Source of the DNA: Vibrio nitrifigilis
GTDB lineage: Bacteria; Pseudomonadota; Gammaproteobacteria; Enterobacterales; Vibrionaceae
Length of the DNA: 64,000 nucleotides
Direction: 5' to 3'
Assembly (NCBI RefSeq): GCF_015686695.1
Contig: NZ_JADPMR010000004.1
Location: 992,001-1,056,000 of the forward strand
The notes below the pieces were generated by a model that had not been told where the DNA came from, did not search any database, and saw only the letters and a list, made by a program, of their open reading frames with translations. The translations under genes were made by a program, and so were the position numbers. How positions within the stretch are numbered: the stretch's first letter is position 1; every line of letters starts with the position of its first letter. This document shows, piece by piece, positions 43,966 to 52,379 of the stretch.

Positions 43966-45128
43966 GTTATTACCATAAAAATGTGAGTTAAAAAGATTGA
44001 TAAAGATATTATCACCCTGTAGCCCACAAAATACGAATGTAGATCAAAAAAAGACAGTATATATTCATAAAATTAGTACAAAAAAACACCAAACAAACTA
44101 TTTTAAATAAAATTTTGAAAATATTTACATCTCACAATCGTTTTATTTAAAACAAAAATAAAATTAGAATTTGTTAATTTTTGTGCTTTACATGGTGAAT
44201 AACCATCTCATTAAAAATAACCATACAATCACTAATGACAAAATAATAATCTTAAAATCATTTCAGTTTCATCACTTATTGAAAATAACAGATTAGAAAC
44301 AAACGTAAGTTTTTGTCAAAAACAAACAATACAACAATAACTTACTGTTTTTAAAGGAATTTAAAGTAAAGATCATTAACCTTGGCTCTATAAAATGAAA
44401 ACAAATTTAAGAGAAAAAGCACGTAAACGTTTGCGAATAGATTTATGATAAATATTTTTATCCTTTTTATTGAATATACTTAATTTTAATTTCCACTATT
44501 TTATTATGGTTTATTTTTCGTTAAATTTACATTTAGTCCTATCTTGATTGATTAAAATTGGCACACGAAAAATTTAACTACCATGTATAATTAACACCTG
44601 CTAATTTAGTATTTTATTGAGAAATGAATATTGATGATAACTATTATTTTACAGCACAAGTCTCCATAACTCTTAAAGCCATAACCCCCCTACTTTCTCT
44701 TATTTATACAGTAATAACATTTGATACATTTAATTAACATTAAATTTCAGAATCACATAAAAAATACAATGCCGAAGCTTCCCGCCGTAACCATATCGCT
44801 CTTCAACAAGGTAAACACAAATATCAGACGGCCCTAACTAACGCAAATCGCACTCAATCAGCTGGAGCGTGGTTCTCACGTTCCACGTCTAATGATTGAC
44901 GACAACGCATCATGCGCTCAACGACATGAGAGGAGCTTACAGGTAAGAAAGAGAATTAAAATAAATGATATCTACTGATCAATGTAGAATGACTTTGTCG
45001 TCAAATCAGAGCCTTACCCAGGAGCGAATACATTCGCTCAGAATGAGAACTTTGAGATGACTTAGGAATAGAAATAAATTGGGAATATTGGCACGTACTC
45101 AAAACGAGCACGTGCTAAGAGCAACAAC
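43966..45128. other. Long AT-rich gap without a gene
   Basis: About 1160 bp separate the YagU and PAS-GGDEF genes. The first 800 are strongly AT-rich with poly-A and poly-T runs and stops in all frames. Around 44800-45070 GC rises, and 44975-45070 is a partial copy of the dispersed repeat. No open frame with a ribosome site was found. Confidence 0.6.
44975..45070 (-). repeat. Partial copy of the dispersed repeat
   Basis: Bases 44975-45070 match the reverse complement of about 50436-50530, including the GTAGAATGACT, TCAAATCAG-GCCTT and GAGCGAATACATTC blocks. The outer end has decayed (GAGATGACTTAGGAATA). Confidence 0.75.
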
Positions 45129-46364
45129 TCAAATTTTGATTGGTTTCTCGACCAATCGAGAGGTTACAACGCAGTTTCTGCCGCGCTTTTTCGCTTTGTA
45201 AAGCGCATTATCAGCATCAACAATCCAGTGTTCTAAGGTATCAAATTCAGCTTTGCCCAGATAACAACTAACACCCAAACTAATAGTGAACTGGATCTCG
45301 ATTCCTTGGACATTAAGCTTTAATAATTCGACGGAAGTTCTCAGATCTTCAGCAATGGCATGCGCTTCTTCTTTTTCCGTGCTTGGTAATAGAATCAAAA
45401 ACTCCTCACCCCCATAGCGACATACCAGATCATGCTCTCGAACCGAGAGATTCAAAGTATCAGCTAACGTTTTGAGTACCTTGTCACCCATGTTGTGCCC
45501 ATAGGTATCATTTATCGCTTTAAAAAAATCGGCGTCAATCAGGATTAATGAAGAAGGTACTTTATACTGCTCCGCCTTCGCCAATTCCATTTTAGCCAAT
45601 TCAAAAAAACGGCGACGATTCAATACCGCTGTAAGAGGATCTTTATGTAGCATGTCTTCCATCTGAATCTCAGCGAGTTTACGCTCTGTAATATCGTAAC
45701 CAATGCACTGATACCCAAGTGGTTTACCCGATTTGGACATAATTAGGCGGTCTGTCCACTGTAACCAACGAAAAACTCGGTTGCCGTGCTCATCTAACCT
45801 GTCTTGTCGGTGCTCGTGAACAGCTAAAGGAGAATCGGTTGTTAAACGAGCAAGTTGCCGTTTTGCTCTTCCAACGTTCTCAGGTTCAATAACCTCTAAC
45901 ACATTTTTGCCGACGATCTCATCAATGGGCTTGCTAAGCGCTTCTGATACTCGCCGATTGACATATTCAATTTGATAATCAAGGTTATAAACCAAAATTA
46001 AAGAGGGTTGATCGTTCATCGTTTCTAGTAATACATCGGCTTTGTGCAGTGAATGCTGTAAATGTTCTAGTGGCGATACATCAGTGAGGCATAATACGTA
46101 ATGCACTCCCGCAACAAAGTTTGAATGGCAGTACCAGTTAATTTGTATTGCTTTGGTTTGTCCATGAATAGTCAGATGGTGCATTTTGCGCGACATCGAC
46201 CATTGCTTTAATTCATCTGCCGTTAAACGTTCGTTAAGGGAGAGAAGATCATTAATATCTCGACCAACAACATTTTGTGAATCAAAGATTTCAGCATATT
46301 CTCCCATTGCGTGAGAGACCAGTAAATCACTGGATATATAAAGTAAACAACTATCCATATTCAT
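45129..46364 (-). CDS. PAS-GGDEF diguanylate cyclase
   Basis: A 411-residue cytoplasmic protein. Residues 1-110 form a PAS-like domain; residues 110-235 are a clear PAS (LILVYNLDYQIEYVNRRVSEALSKPIDEIVGKNVLEVI) ending in the PAC segment (GYQCIGYDITERKLAEI); then a GGDEF domain with the active-site motif RYGGEEF. An RxxD inhibitory site (REHD) lies five residues ahead, so product control is likely. It would make c-di-GMP. No membrane segment is present. It is preceded by a long gap. Confidence 0.9.
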   Translation of the reverse strand: MNMDSCLLYISSDLLVSHAMGEYAEIFDSQNVVGRDINDLLSLNERLTADELKQWSMSRKMHHLTIHGQTKAIQINWYCHSNFVAGVHYVLCLTDVSPLEHLQHSLHKADVLLETMNDQPSLILVYNLDYQIEYVNRRVSEALSKPIDEIVGKNVLEVIEPENVGRAKRQLARLTTDSPLAVHEHRQDRLDEHGNRVFRWLQWTDRLIMSKSGKPLGYQCIGYDITERKLAEIQMEDMLHKDPLTAVLNRRRFFELAKMELAKAEQYKVPSSLILIDADFFKAINDTYGHNMGDKVLKTLADTLNLSVREHDLVCRYGGEEFLILLPSTEKEEAHAIAEDLRTSVELLKLNVQGIEIQFTISLGVSCYLGKAEFDTLEHWIVDADNALYKAKKRGRNCVVTSRLVEKPIKI

Positions 46365-47039
46365 TAATGACTAAATACTATTTTATAGAGATCAGCTTAA
46401 ATATACCGTAAAAACGCTTCATTATTCGGGCTCTAATCTTGTATAAAAATAGTAAAGGCATTCCTTATGTAAATTTATCCCTACTCTGCTAACTGGCTAG
46501 CTTGTAACAAACCGCCATATTGACCCAATTGATTTTAAAAATCAAAGATCTATATATAACAATAACCTATGTTACATTTTTGATGCGTTTGATTTGGCAT
46601 TATATATAAGTGAGATACCAGTTAGAACAACGCAACTTATAGAACTTCATTAAAAATGACATATAAATAAAATGGTTTTATTTAATGATAAAAGTCTTTA
46701 TTTAAACAATGTCTAGGGATCATTAGCTAGGCATGTTATTAGCGCAATTAATAAGTATTGTCACAGAAGATCGAATTTCCTTTTTTACTAGGAAGAGATT
46801 CTTACATGATTGATTGCTAATGCTTGGATACTCGATTTATTAGGGAACTAAGATCACAGAAAAAGTTCTAACCTTTCAGGTGCCGTGATTTGAGGTAAAC
46901 GAGCAAAATATCACGACACTCTTAGTAAAAGAAACTAGCCCGTATCAGTGAATAAGAGGGTGAATGAACTTCGTATTCATGTGGAATTCATCTTCGCTCT
47001 GGTATGGTGGCACTAACTTAATAACTAGAGGTACTCACT
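46365..47039. other. 675-bp gap without a gene
   Basis: AT-rich sequence between divergent genes. No open frame with a start site was found. The stretch 46885-46915 holds CACG/CGTG-type pieces (GTGCCGTGATTTGAGG and AAATATCACGACAC) that could be an imperfect operator. Otherwise nothing was seen. Confidence 0.45.
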
Positions 47040-47264
47040 ATGAGCCGATTGATTGTCACTGCATTAGCTGTTATTACAGGCATATTTGCTCTGATGTTTA
47101 GCCTAGTGATCGCGATTCCTCTCGCTTGTATTGCGTTAATTCAGGGTAAAAGATTTAATGATCAACTGAAGCGTAACTCATTCAATCATCGCCAACATGC
47201 CAGTCATGATGTGATTGAAGGAGAATACGAAGAAGTGATTCATGAAAAGGCCTCCCACAATTAA
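47040..47264 (+). CDS. Small membrane protein, hypothetical
   Basis: A 74-residue protein with one long hydrophobic stretch (residues 4-34, LIVTALAVITGIFALMFSLVIAIPLACIALI), then a basic-to-acidic cytoplasmic tail ending DVIEGEYEEVIHEK. The tail pattern V-I-E-G-E-Y is common in small phage-shock-like or membrane accessory proteins, but I do not recognise a family. An AGAGGT ribosome site lies 6 bases before the ATG, which makes a real gene likely. Confidence 0.7.
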   Translation: MSRLIVTALAVITGIFALMFSLVIAIPLACIALIQGKRFNDQLKRNSFNHRQHASHDVIEGEYEEVIHEKASHN

Positions 47265-47302
47265 ACATCATGGTTGTTAAAGCACACGAAGCCTTAACAC
47301 CG

Positions 47303-47917
47303 TTAAATACTTACCACGACTCGGATCGCGAGTGCAAGTAACACGCATCCCGATAATCGATCGATCAACGCAGCTTTATGACGTAACTTATCGAGTACGG
47401 CTGCGTTAGATAACAATAACGTGATTAAGGTATACCACGATCCATCCACAACAAAAGGGGTCGCAACAATGGTGACTTTATCAGACAAACTATGTCCCGC
47501 ATCAACATACTGACTAAACAGAGCGATAAAAAACAGCGCGATTTTGGGGTTCAGCATAGAGATAAGTGCGCCTTCTTTCGCCGACTGCCAATTACTAACA
47601 CGTTCACCACTTTCTAAACGAGCTGCGACACCACCTTTAGAGCGCAGTGCATTAACCCCCAAATACGCTAAATAGGCAGCGCCTAGATAAGTAATCGTGT
47701 CAAACACCAAAGGAGAGTGTTGTAAAACAACCGCCAACCCAATCATAGTAATAAAGGCGTAGACCCCAATGCCACAAGCATGCGCCCAAGCGGTACAAAT
47801 GCCATTTGAGCGCCCACCCGCTAAGCTATGTTTAACCACCATCGCTAAACTGGGACCTGGTGACATCGCACCAAGTAGAGCAATGGCAAATAATGAAAAC
47901 CACGTTGTTAATGTCAT
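47303..47917 (-). CDS. LysE/RhtB-family exporter
   Basis: A 204-residue, six-helix exporter. FAIALLGAMSPGPSLAMVVKHSLAGGRSNGICTAWAHACG is the N-terminal signature with P-G-P; YLGAAYLAYLGVNALRSK and SMLNPKIALFFIALFSQYVD follow as expected. Exports an amino acid or related solute. It is not closely similar to the LysE protein in the cassette region. The HAD gene lies upstream on the same strand. Confidence 0.87.
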   Translation of the reverse strand: MTLTTWFSLFAIALLGAMSPGPSLAMVVKHSLAGGRSNGICTAWAHACGIGVYAFITMIGLAVVLQHSPLVFDTITYLGAAYLAYLGVNALRSKGGVAARLESGERVSNWQSAKEGALISMLNPKIALFFIALFSQYVDAGHSLSDKVTIVATPFVVDGSWYTLITLLLSNAAVLDKLRHKAALIDRLSGCVLLALAIRVVVSI

Positions 47918-47986
47918 AAAATCGCTTCGCCCGACTAGGCTTACCTTTTTTGTTATTTTTTCCGGATAAATGAGTCACTCATATTA

Positions 47987-48655
47987 TCAGTAGGAAAATT
48001 CGAATGTATTTGAAGAACCGCGCGCCACTTTAACACTTGCTTTGTCCAATGCCGAAATGGCATGTTCAACCCCTAATTGCTGTTGGGTATAGTGGCTTAA
48101 TATCGCTACCACCTGGCTATGCGCCGCCTTGCCTGATTCGATTCCTGCCGGAGCATCTTCAAATACAATACAGTCGTGAATATCAACGCCGAGTTTACTT
48201 GCGCCAAGTAAATAGGGCTCAGGGTCGGGTTTGCCCTTACTAATCGCTTCTGCTGTTATCAGTATTTTGGGCATGGGAATACCCGATGCTTTTATTCTTG
48301 CAGAGGCGACGGGTAACGTTCCTGAGGTCACAATGGCCCAAGGCACACCAAGCGCTTCAAGTGATTGAATGAACTCAAGCGACCCATTCAAAGCGATTGT
48401 ACCTTCAGTATCTTGTGATTCTCGAGTTTCTAACCAATCCATTTCATTATCAATGAACGAATCGTCTTTATCAGCCAACAATAGTGCCAACGATTCTCTT
48501 GCAGGGCGGCCATGAATGACAGACATGACCCGATCTGGATCGAGATTATTGCGTTGCGCCAGTAGCGTCCAAGAACGTTTAACCGCGCCTAATGAGTCGA
48601 TAAGCGTACCATCTAAATCAAATAATGCCGCTTTAAATTCTATGGTTTTCGCCAT
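47987..48655 (-). CDS. HAD-family sugar-phosphate phosphatase-like protein
   Basis: A 222-residue phosphatase of the YfbT/HxpA type. Motif I ALFDLDGTLIDSLGAVKRSW, motif II WAIVTSGTLPVASAR, lysine ISKGKPDPEPYLL and motif III CIVFEDAPAGIESGKAA are all classical. The cap is helical (residues 20-90). Likely removes phosphate from sugar phosphates. Reads toward the LysE gene with a 69-bp gap. Confidence 0.88.
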   Translation of the reverse strand: MAKTIEFKAALFDLDGTLIDSLGAVKRSWTLLAQRNNLDPDRVMSVIHGRPARESLALLLADKDDSFIDNEMDWLETRESQDTEGTIALNGSLEFIQSLEALGVPWAIVTSGTLPVASARIKASGIPMPKILITAEAISKGKPDPEPYLLGASKLGVDIHDCIVFEDAPAGIESGKAAHSQVVAILSHYTQQQLGVEHAISALDKASVKVARGSSNTFEFSY

Positions 48656-49071
48656 ACTAGATCCCTGATTTTTCTTACTATCTTACGCCTGAACAATGAA
48701 TATTCAAGCCGCATCCACAACAAAAACACGTGCCACCCACGCACCATGTAAACGGCTTTTTCCTTACTATGCCACACTGATTTTGTATAAAAACCTACCG
48801 CCTCACATAGAAATAACAAGACAGACAATAATAAACCCACAAATTGAGTGGTTATAAACAAATTCATAAAGTTGATGCAACCGGTACCACAATATGAGAT
48901 AAATCCGGTTGCTTGAAGCTGAAATTGAATTAATTTATAACCAACTCAAACATATACATAGCCAATCAACGAGTAAAGATGAATTTATGAGCCTTATTTC
49001 ACCTATTCCCTTGATCAAAAAAATGCGATTTTTCTCCCCTTCCGCTGTCCACTGTCGAGGAAAATACTAAT
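48656..49071. other. Gap between divergent HAD and GST genes
   Basis: 416 bp. A minus-strand frame (48640-48867) encoding a short hydrophobic peptide overlaps the HAD start; it is possible but unsupported. The promoters of both flanking genes should lie here. Confidence 0.4.
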
Positions 49072-49722
49072 ATGTATCATTTATATTATTCCCCTCGCTC
49101 TGCCAGCATGGCCGTTCACTGGTTGCTTCATCACCTCAATGTTCCCTATCGTTTGCATTATGTTAATAAGAAAAAAGATGAGCAAAAATCCGATGCTTAT
49201 AGAAAACTGAATCCTGTAGGAAAAATCCCAACACTCGTTATAGATGGTCAACCCATAGCAGAAACAGCGGCCATCATGATGACTCTGTGCGAAAAACATC
49301 CCGACGAGCACATGATGCCTCCAACCCATTCAGCACAAAAGCCACGTTTTTATCAATGGATGCTGTACCTTTCGAACACCTTGCAAAACGATTTAATGAT
49401 CTATTTTTATCCTGCGAGGCACGGAGTGCATAACACAGAGCATGATAGTGTAAAACGTACCCAAGCAGCCCGTATTGATGAGAGCCTTACCCTCATTAAT
49501 GATCAGCTAAGTCATCACACCTATTTAATCGATGATGAAATATATGCCTGTGATTTTTTTCTCTTTATGTTGTGCAGTTGGTGTTTTGCATTAGAAAAAA
49601 CCCCGATGGATTACCCGTATTTACGTGGTTTTATGCAGAGAATGGCGACGAACGAAAGCGTGTTAGCCGTTAATGAAATTGAACAGTTAAATCTGATTGA
49701 AATTCTCAGTTACGTCAGTTAG
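49072..49722 (+). CDS. Glutathione S-transferase
   Basis: A 216-residue GST. The N-terminal thioredoxin-like domain has YYSPRSASMAVHWLLHHLNVPY and the glutathione-binding NPVGKIPTLVIDGQPIAETAAIMMTLCEKHPDE with the cis-proline and the E-T pair. The C-terminal helical domain contains YLIDDEIYACDFFLFMLCSW (N-capping D). The catalytic residue is probably S10 or S12. Cytoplasmic; substrate unknown. Confidence 0.88.
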   Translation: MYHLYYSPRSASMAVHWLLHHLNVPYRLHYVNKKKDEQKSDAYRKLNPVGKIPTLVIDGQPIAETAAIMMTLCEKHPDEHMMPPTHSAQKPRFYQWMLYLSNTLQNDLMIYFYPARHGVHNTEHDSVKRTQAARIDESLTLINDQLSHHTYLIDDEIYACDFFLFMLCSWCFALEKTPMDYPYLRGFMQRMATNESVLAVNEIEQLNLIEILSYVS

Positions 49723-49741
49723 CGACTAAACCGATAAAAAA

Positions 49742-49781
49742 GTCACCTTAACTTCAGCAAGTCTCTGAAAGAAAAGGTGAC
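49742..49781. terminator. Hairpin between GST and nifF
   Basis: GTCACCTT and AAGGTGAC pair across a 24-base spacer with an inner TTCAG/CTGAA stem, followed by ATATTTTT. It would end both converging transcripts. Confidence 0.6.
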
Positions 49782-49853
49782 AATATTTTTGGAAATTGAC
49801 TTGTATACCGCTAATCAGTCACATTGCTCCCCTGAATGCGGGCTATTGTGAAT

Positions 49854-50390
49854 TTATAATCCCATTTCCGCTGAAATCTGTTCGACCCAACCAGCAACTC
49901 GTTGATCGGTTAAGCTAGATTGATTGTCTTTATCAATAACTAGGCCGACAAATTCATCCCCATCGACAGCATTCGATGAATTAAATTCATAACCATCTAG
50001 TGGCCAAAAACCGACCATTGTTGCACCAGTATTAGCAACGTAGTCATACAATTCACCCAGCGCATCGACAAACTCATCAGCATAACCGACTTGGTCTCCT
50101 AAACCGTAAAGAGCAACGGTTTTACCACTCAGATCTAATCCTTCAAAATTGGGCATAAACTCTTCCCAGCTTTCTTCCTGACAATCACAAGATAAGCCCG
50201 GTAATTTACCTTCACCAAGAGTTGGCGTACCTAGGATTAGGCAATCATATGCATTTAAATCCTCTACTGTTGTGCGGTTGATATTCTTAGGTTTATCGGC
50301 AATGTCGGGGCCGAGTAGTTTTTGAATCTGTTTTGCAATCTTACGTGTACTACCTGTATCTGTACCGAAGAAAATACCCACTTTAGCCAT
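49854..50390 (-). CDS. nifF: Nitrogen-fixation flavodoxin NifF
   Basis: A 178-residue long-chain flavodoxin that carries electrons to nitrogenase reductase. The FMN phosphate loop is FFGTDTGSTRKIAKQIQ (residues 6-22); TPTLGEGKLPG and YGLGDQVGYADEFVDALG are the other FMN loops, with the long-chain insertion present. Start at the second of two tandem ATGs (50390), 6-7 bases from AAGGAG. It is convergent with GST and lies downstream of rnfH in the same direction. A sigma-54 promoter and a NifA site are found in the rnfH-nifF gap, with a 264-bp repeat element in the leader. Confidence 0.9.
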   Translation of the reverse strand: MAKVGIFFGTDTGSTRKIAKQIQKLLGPDIADKPKNINRTTVEDLNAYDCLILGTPTLGEGKLPGLSCDCQEESWEEFMPNFEGLDLSGKTVALYGLGDQVGYADEFVDALGELYDYVANTGATMVGFWPLDGYEFNSSNAVDGDEFVGLVIDKDNQSSLTDQRVAGWVEQISAEMGL

Positions 50391-50435
50391 CATTCACTCC
50401 TTTGAAACGTCAATTCATGCTTTGTTACTCTCTAT

Positions 50436-50699
50436 ACCCAAGTAACCTCAAGATGCTGTTTCAGCGAGAATGTATTCGCTCTTAGGCAAGGCACTGATTT
50501 GAAGACATAGTCATTCTACGTTAAAAATCAGTAACACAGCCTGGGAGCGAATAAAACTCGCCCTTTGGGAGCTCATCAACAAACCTATTTCTGCGCTCAA
50601 TCACGTTGAAAGGGAATGACCATTCCTGCCGTGATTGAGCTTGACCTAGGCTCGTTGATGAAGCTCTGAATCCTGCATCTTGAGGTCATTTGGGTATAT
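50436..50699. repeat. Complete 264-bp inverted-repeat element
   Basis: The ends TATACCCAAGTAACCTCAAG (50436-) and its near-complement GAGGTCATTTGGGTATA (-50699) are terminal inverted repeats of about 24 bp. Inside are a GCTCAATCACG / CGTGATTGAGC hairpin (about 50595-50641) and a GAGCGAATA palindrome pair. No protein is coded. Other copies or parts occur at 8995, 24503, 44975 and 59889. It resembles a MITE or intergenic repeat of Vibrio; I do not know its name. Confidence 0.85.
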
Positions 50700-50711
50700 C
50701 ATTGTTATTAG

Positions 50712-50727
50712 AGCAAAGCGCATACCA
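50712..50727 (-). promoter_or_regulatory. Sigma-54 (-24/-12) promoter for nifF
   Basis: On the minus strand TGGTATGCGCTTTGCT has GG and GC separated by exactly 10 bases and matches TGGCAC-N5-TTGCA well. Transcription would start near 50700, i.e. at the edge of the repeat element, giving a leader of about 310 bases before nifF. Confidence 0.72.
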
Positions 50728-50798
50728 GTTAGTTAGTTACATATAATCAATTAGTTACATAAAGCCTTTTATTTAAATGACTGTCAGTCGTGACAAAT

Positions 50799-50814
50799 TG
50801 TCATAAAGCCGACA
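50799..50814 (-). promoter_or_regulatory. NifA upstream activator site for nifF
   Basis: TGT-N10-ACA (plus strand TGTCATAAAGCCGACA) lies 72 bp upstream of the -24 box, a normal NifA distance. It abuts the stop codon of rnfH. Confidence 0.65.
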
Positions 50815-51078
50815 TTAATCGTCGTCGTCGTCATCATCGTCATCTGGCTGCCAAATGAGTGGCCGATAAATTTCTACCCGATCGCCATTTTTGAGCTCAT
50901 GAGTAAGAGGACTAACCTTGCCAAACACGCCCACTTTTTGTGCCTGCAGATCGATATCGGGAAACACTTCCAATATCTTCGATTGGTGAATCGCAGTTAA
51001 TACCGTCGCATCGTCAGGCACATTGATCGGTAACCATACTTGTTCACTGGGCAAGGCATAAACTACTGAGACTTTCAT
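50815..51078 (-). CDS. rnfH: RnfH family protein
   Basis: An 87-residue ubiquitin-like (beta-grasp) protein of the RnfH family. VYALPSEQVWLPINVPDDATVLTAIHQSKILEVFPDIDLQAQKVGVFGKVSPLTHELKNGDRVEIYRPL is a full-length match. It ends in nine aspartates encoded by GAY codons, an unusual tail. It is the last gene of the rnfABCDGEH operon. Its role in the Rnf complex is not known. Confidence 0.9.
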   Translation of the reverse strand: MKVSVVYALPSEQVWLPINVPDDATVLTAIHQSKILEVFPDIDLQAQKVGVFGKVSPLTHELKNGDRVEIYRPLIWQPDDDDDDDDD

Positions 51079-51094
51079 TTCGTCGCTCCTTCAC

Positions 51095-51778
51095 TTACAT
51101 ATCACCTTCCGGCACCATGCCACTCTGCCGTTGTTTGTTTTCTTGCCACACGGCTTCTAATTTTTGTTTTAGTGCCAAGCCAAGCCCCAACATAATGAAG
51201 CCACCTGGCGGTAAAATAATTAATAATAACCCGCGGTAATCGGGGATAATGGTGGTTTCTAAAAAGGCAAAGTGTGGACCGAGCAATAGGCTTGCATTGG
51301 TAAATAAAGTTCCACTACCAATGATTTCACGAATAGCGCCAAGCACCGTTAATACCCAAGTAAAGCCAATGCCCATAAACACCCCATCGACCAGAGATGG
51401 AACGACCTTTGAACGACTCGCGAACGATTCAACTCGCCCTAAGATCGCGCAGTTAGTTACAATCAAAGGAATAAAAAGCCCCAGTACTTTATGTAATTGG
51501 TGTAAATAGGCGTTGAGCAACGCATCCGTTAAAGTCACTAGTGTCGCAATGATTATGACGTTCACGGGAATACGTACGGTTTTACTGATGACACCTTTTG
51601 CCATTGAGTTGATAAGGTTTGAGGCAACCATCACCACCAAAGTTGCAAGTCCTAAACCAAGGCCGTTCGTTGCACTACTGGTGACGGCCAATAATGGGCA
51701 CAAGGCTAACGACTGTTTAAGGACTATATTATTGTCCCAAAGCCCATTTTTAATAATGTTGGAATATCCCTCACTCAT
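51095..51778 (-). CDS. rnfE: Rnf complex membrane subunit RnfE
   Basis: A 227-residue inner membrane subunit with six helices, homologous to RnfA. NGLWDNNIVLKQSLALCPLLAVTSSATNGLGLGLAT contains the conserved cysteine that helps hold an intramembrane Fe-S cluster between RnfA and RnfE; VTNCAILGRVESFAS holds the second. Together they move electrons across the membrane. It overlaps rnfG by 8 bp. The C-terminal tail is basic and cytoplasmic. Confidence 0.93.
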   Translation of the reverse strand: MSEGYSNIIKNGLWDNNIVLKQSLALCPLLAVTSSATNGLGLGLATLVVMVASNLINSMAKGVISKTVRIPVNVIIIATLVTLTDALLNAYLHQLHKVLGLFIPLIVTNCAILGRVESFASRSKVVPSLVDGVFMGIGFTWVLTVLGAIREIIGSGTLFTNASLLLGPHFAFLETTIIPDYRGLLLIILPPGGFIMLGLGLALKQKLEAVWQENKQRQSGMVPEGDM

Positions 51779-52379
51779 GAGCTGACTCCCTATCCTGTTT
51801 TAGTGCTTCCAATGCTAAGTGAATACCTTTGACCACAGCCCGTGGAGTAATGGTTGCGCCGCTAAATTGGTCGAACGTCCCACCATCTTTTTTTACGCCC
51901 CACACTGGTGTATTTTTTAATGAGTGATGATTAAAACTGAGAATCCACGGGCTTTTCGCCAATTCGATATTGTCCCCCAGCCCTGGCGTTTCAGTATGAC
52001 TCACCACTCGAACCCCAATGATCTCTTGGTGCATGTTGACTCCCATCAGATAAGTAATGGGGCCGCTGTAACCATCTTCCGCGCCGCGCACAACCCATGC
52101 GGTGACCTTTCCTTGGGCATTTTTCACCGGGAACATGTCGAACGTTTCTTTGGCATAATGGACACTATGCCCTTCTGCAAAGACATCGTTTGAGAATGTG
52201 ATGTCGCCCAACACTTGTTTGAGGAGAGCGTTTTGGTCTTCACTAATCCTTTGAGCGATAACGGGTTTCGTCAGTACTTCGGTAAACACCAATAGAATAG
52301 CGGCGATCGCACACGTTACCGCTAGGAGGCCACTTTGATAGCCCACTTTTTCTTTCCATAAATCTAACGACAACATCAT
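51771..52379 (-). CDS. rnfG: Rnf complex FMN-binding subunit RnfG
   Basis: A 202-residue protein with one N-terminal membrane helix (residues 17-38) and an FMN-binding domain outside. The covalent flavin attachment site is SGATITPRAVVKGIH (FMN joined to the threonine, near 178). ETPGLGDNIEL is the family loop. It overlaps rnfD by 4 bp, so the two are translated together. Confidence 0.93.
   Translation of the reverse strand: MMLSLDLWKEKVGYQSGLLAVTCAIAAILLVFTEVLTKPVIAQRISEDQNALLKQVLGDITFSNDVFAEGHSVHYAKETFDMFPVKNAQGKVTAWVVRGAEDGYSGPITYLMGVNMHQEIIGVRVVSHTETPGLGDNIELAKSPWILSFNHHSLKNTPVWGVKKDGGTFDQFSGATITPRAVVKGIHLALEALKQDRESAHE

Noticed and set aside
48640..48867. Minus-strand frame of 75 codons upstream of the HAD gene
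   Set aside because: Might be a small membrane protein, but overlaps the HAD start and has no family match; left out as unproven.
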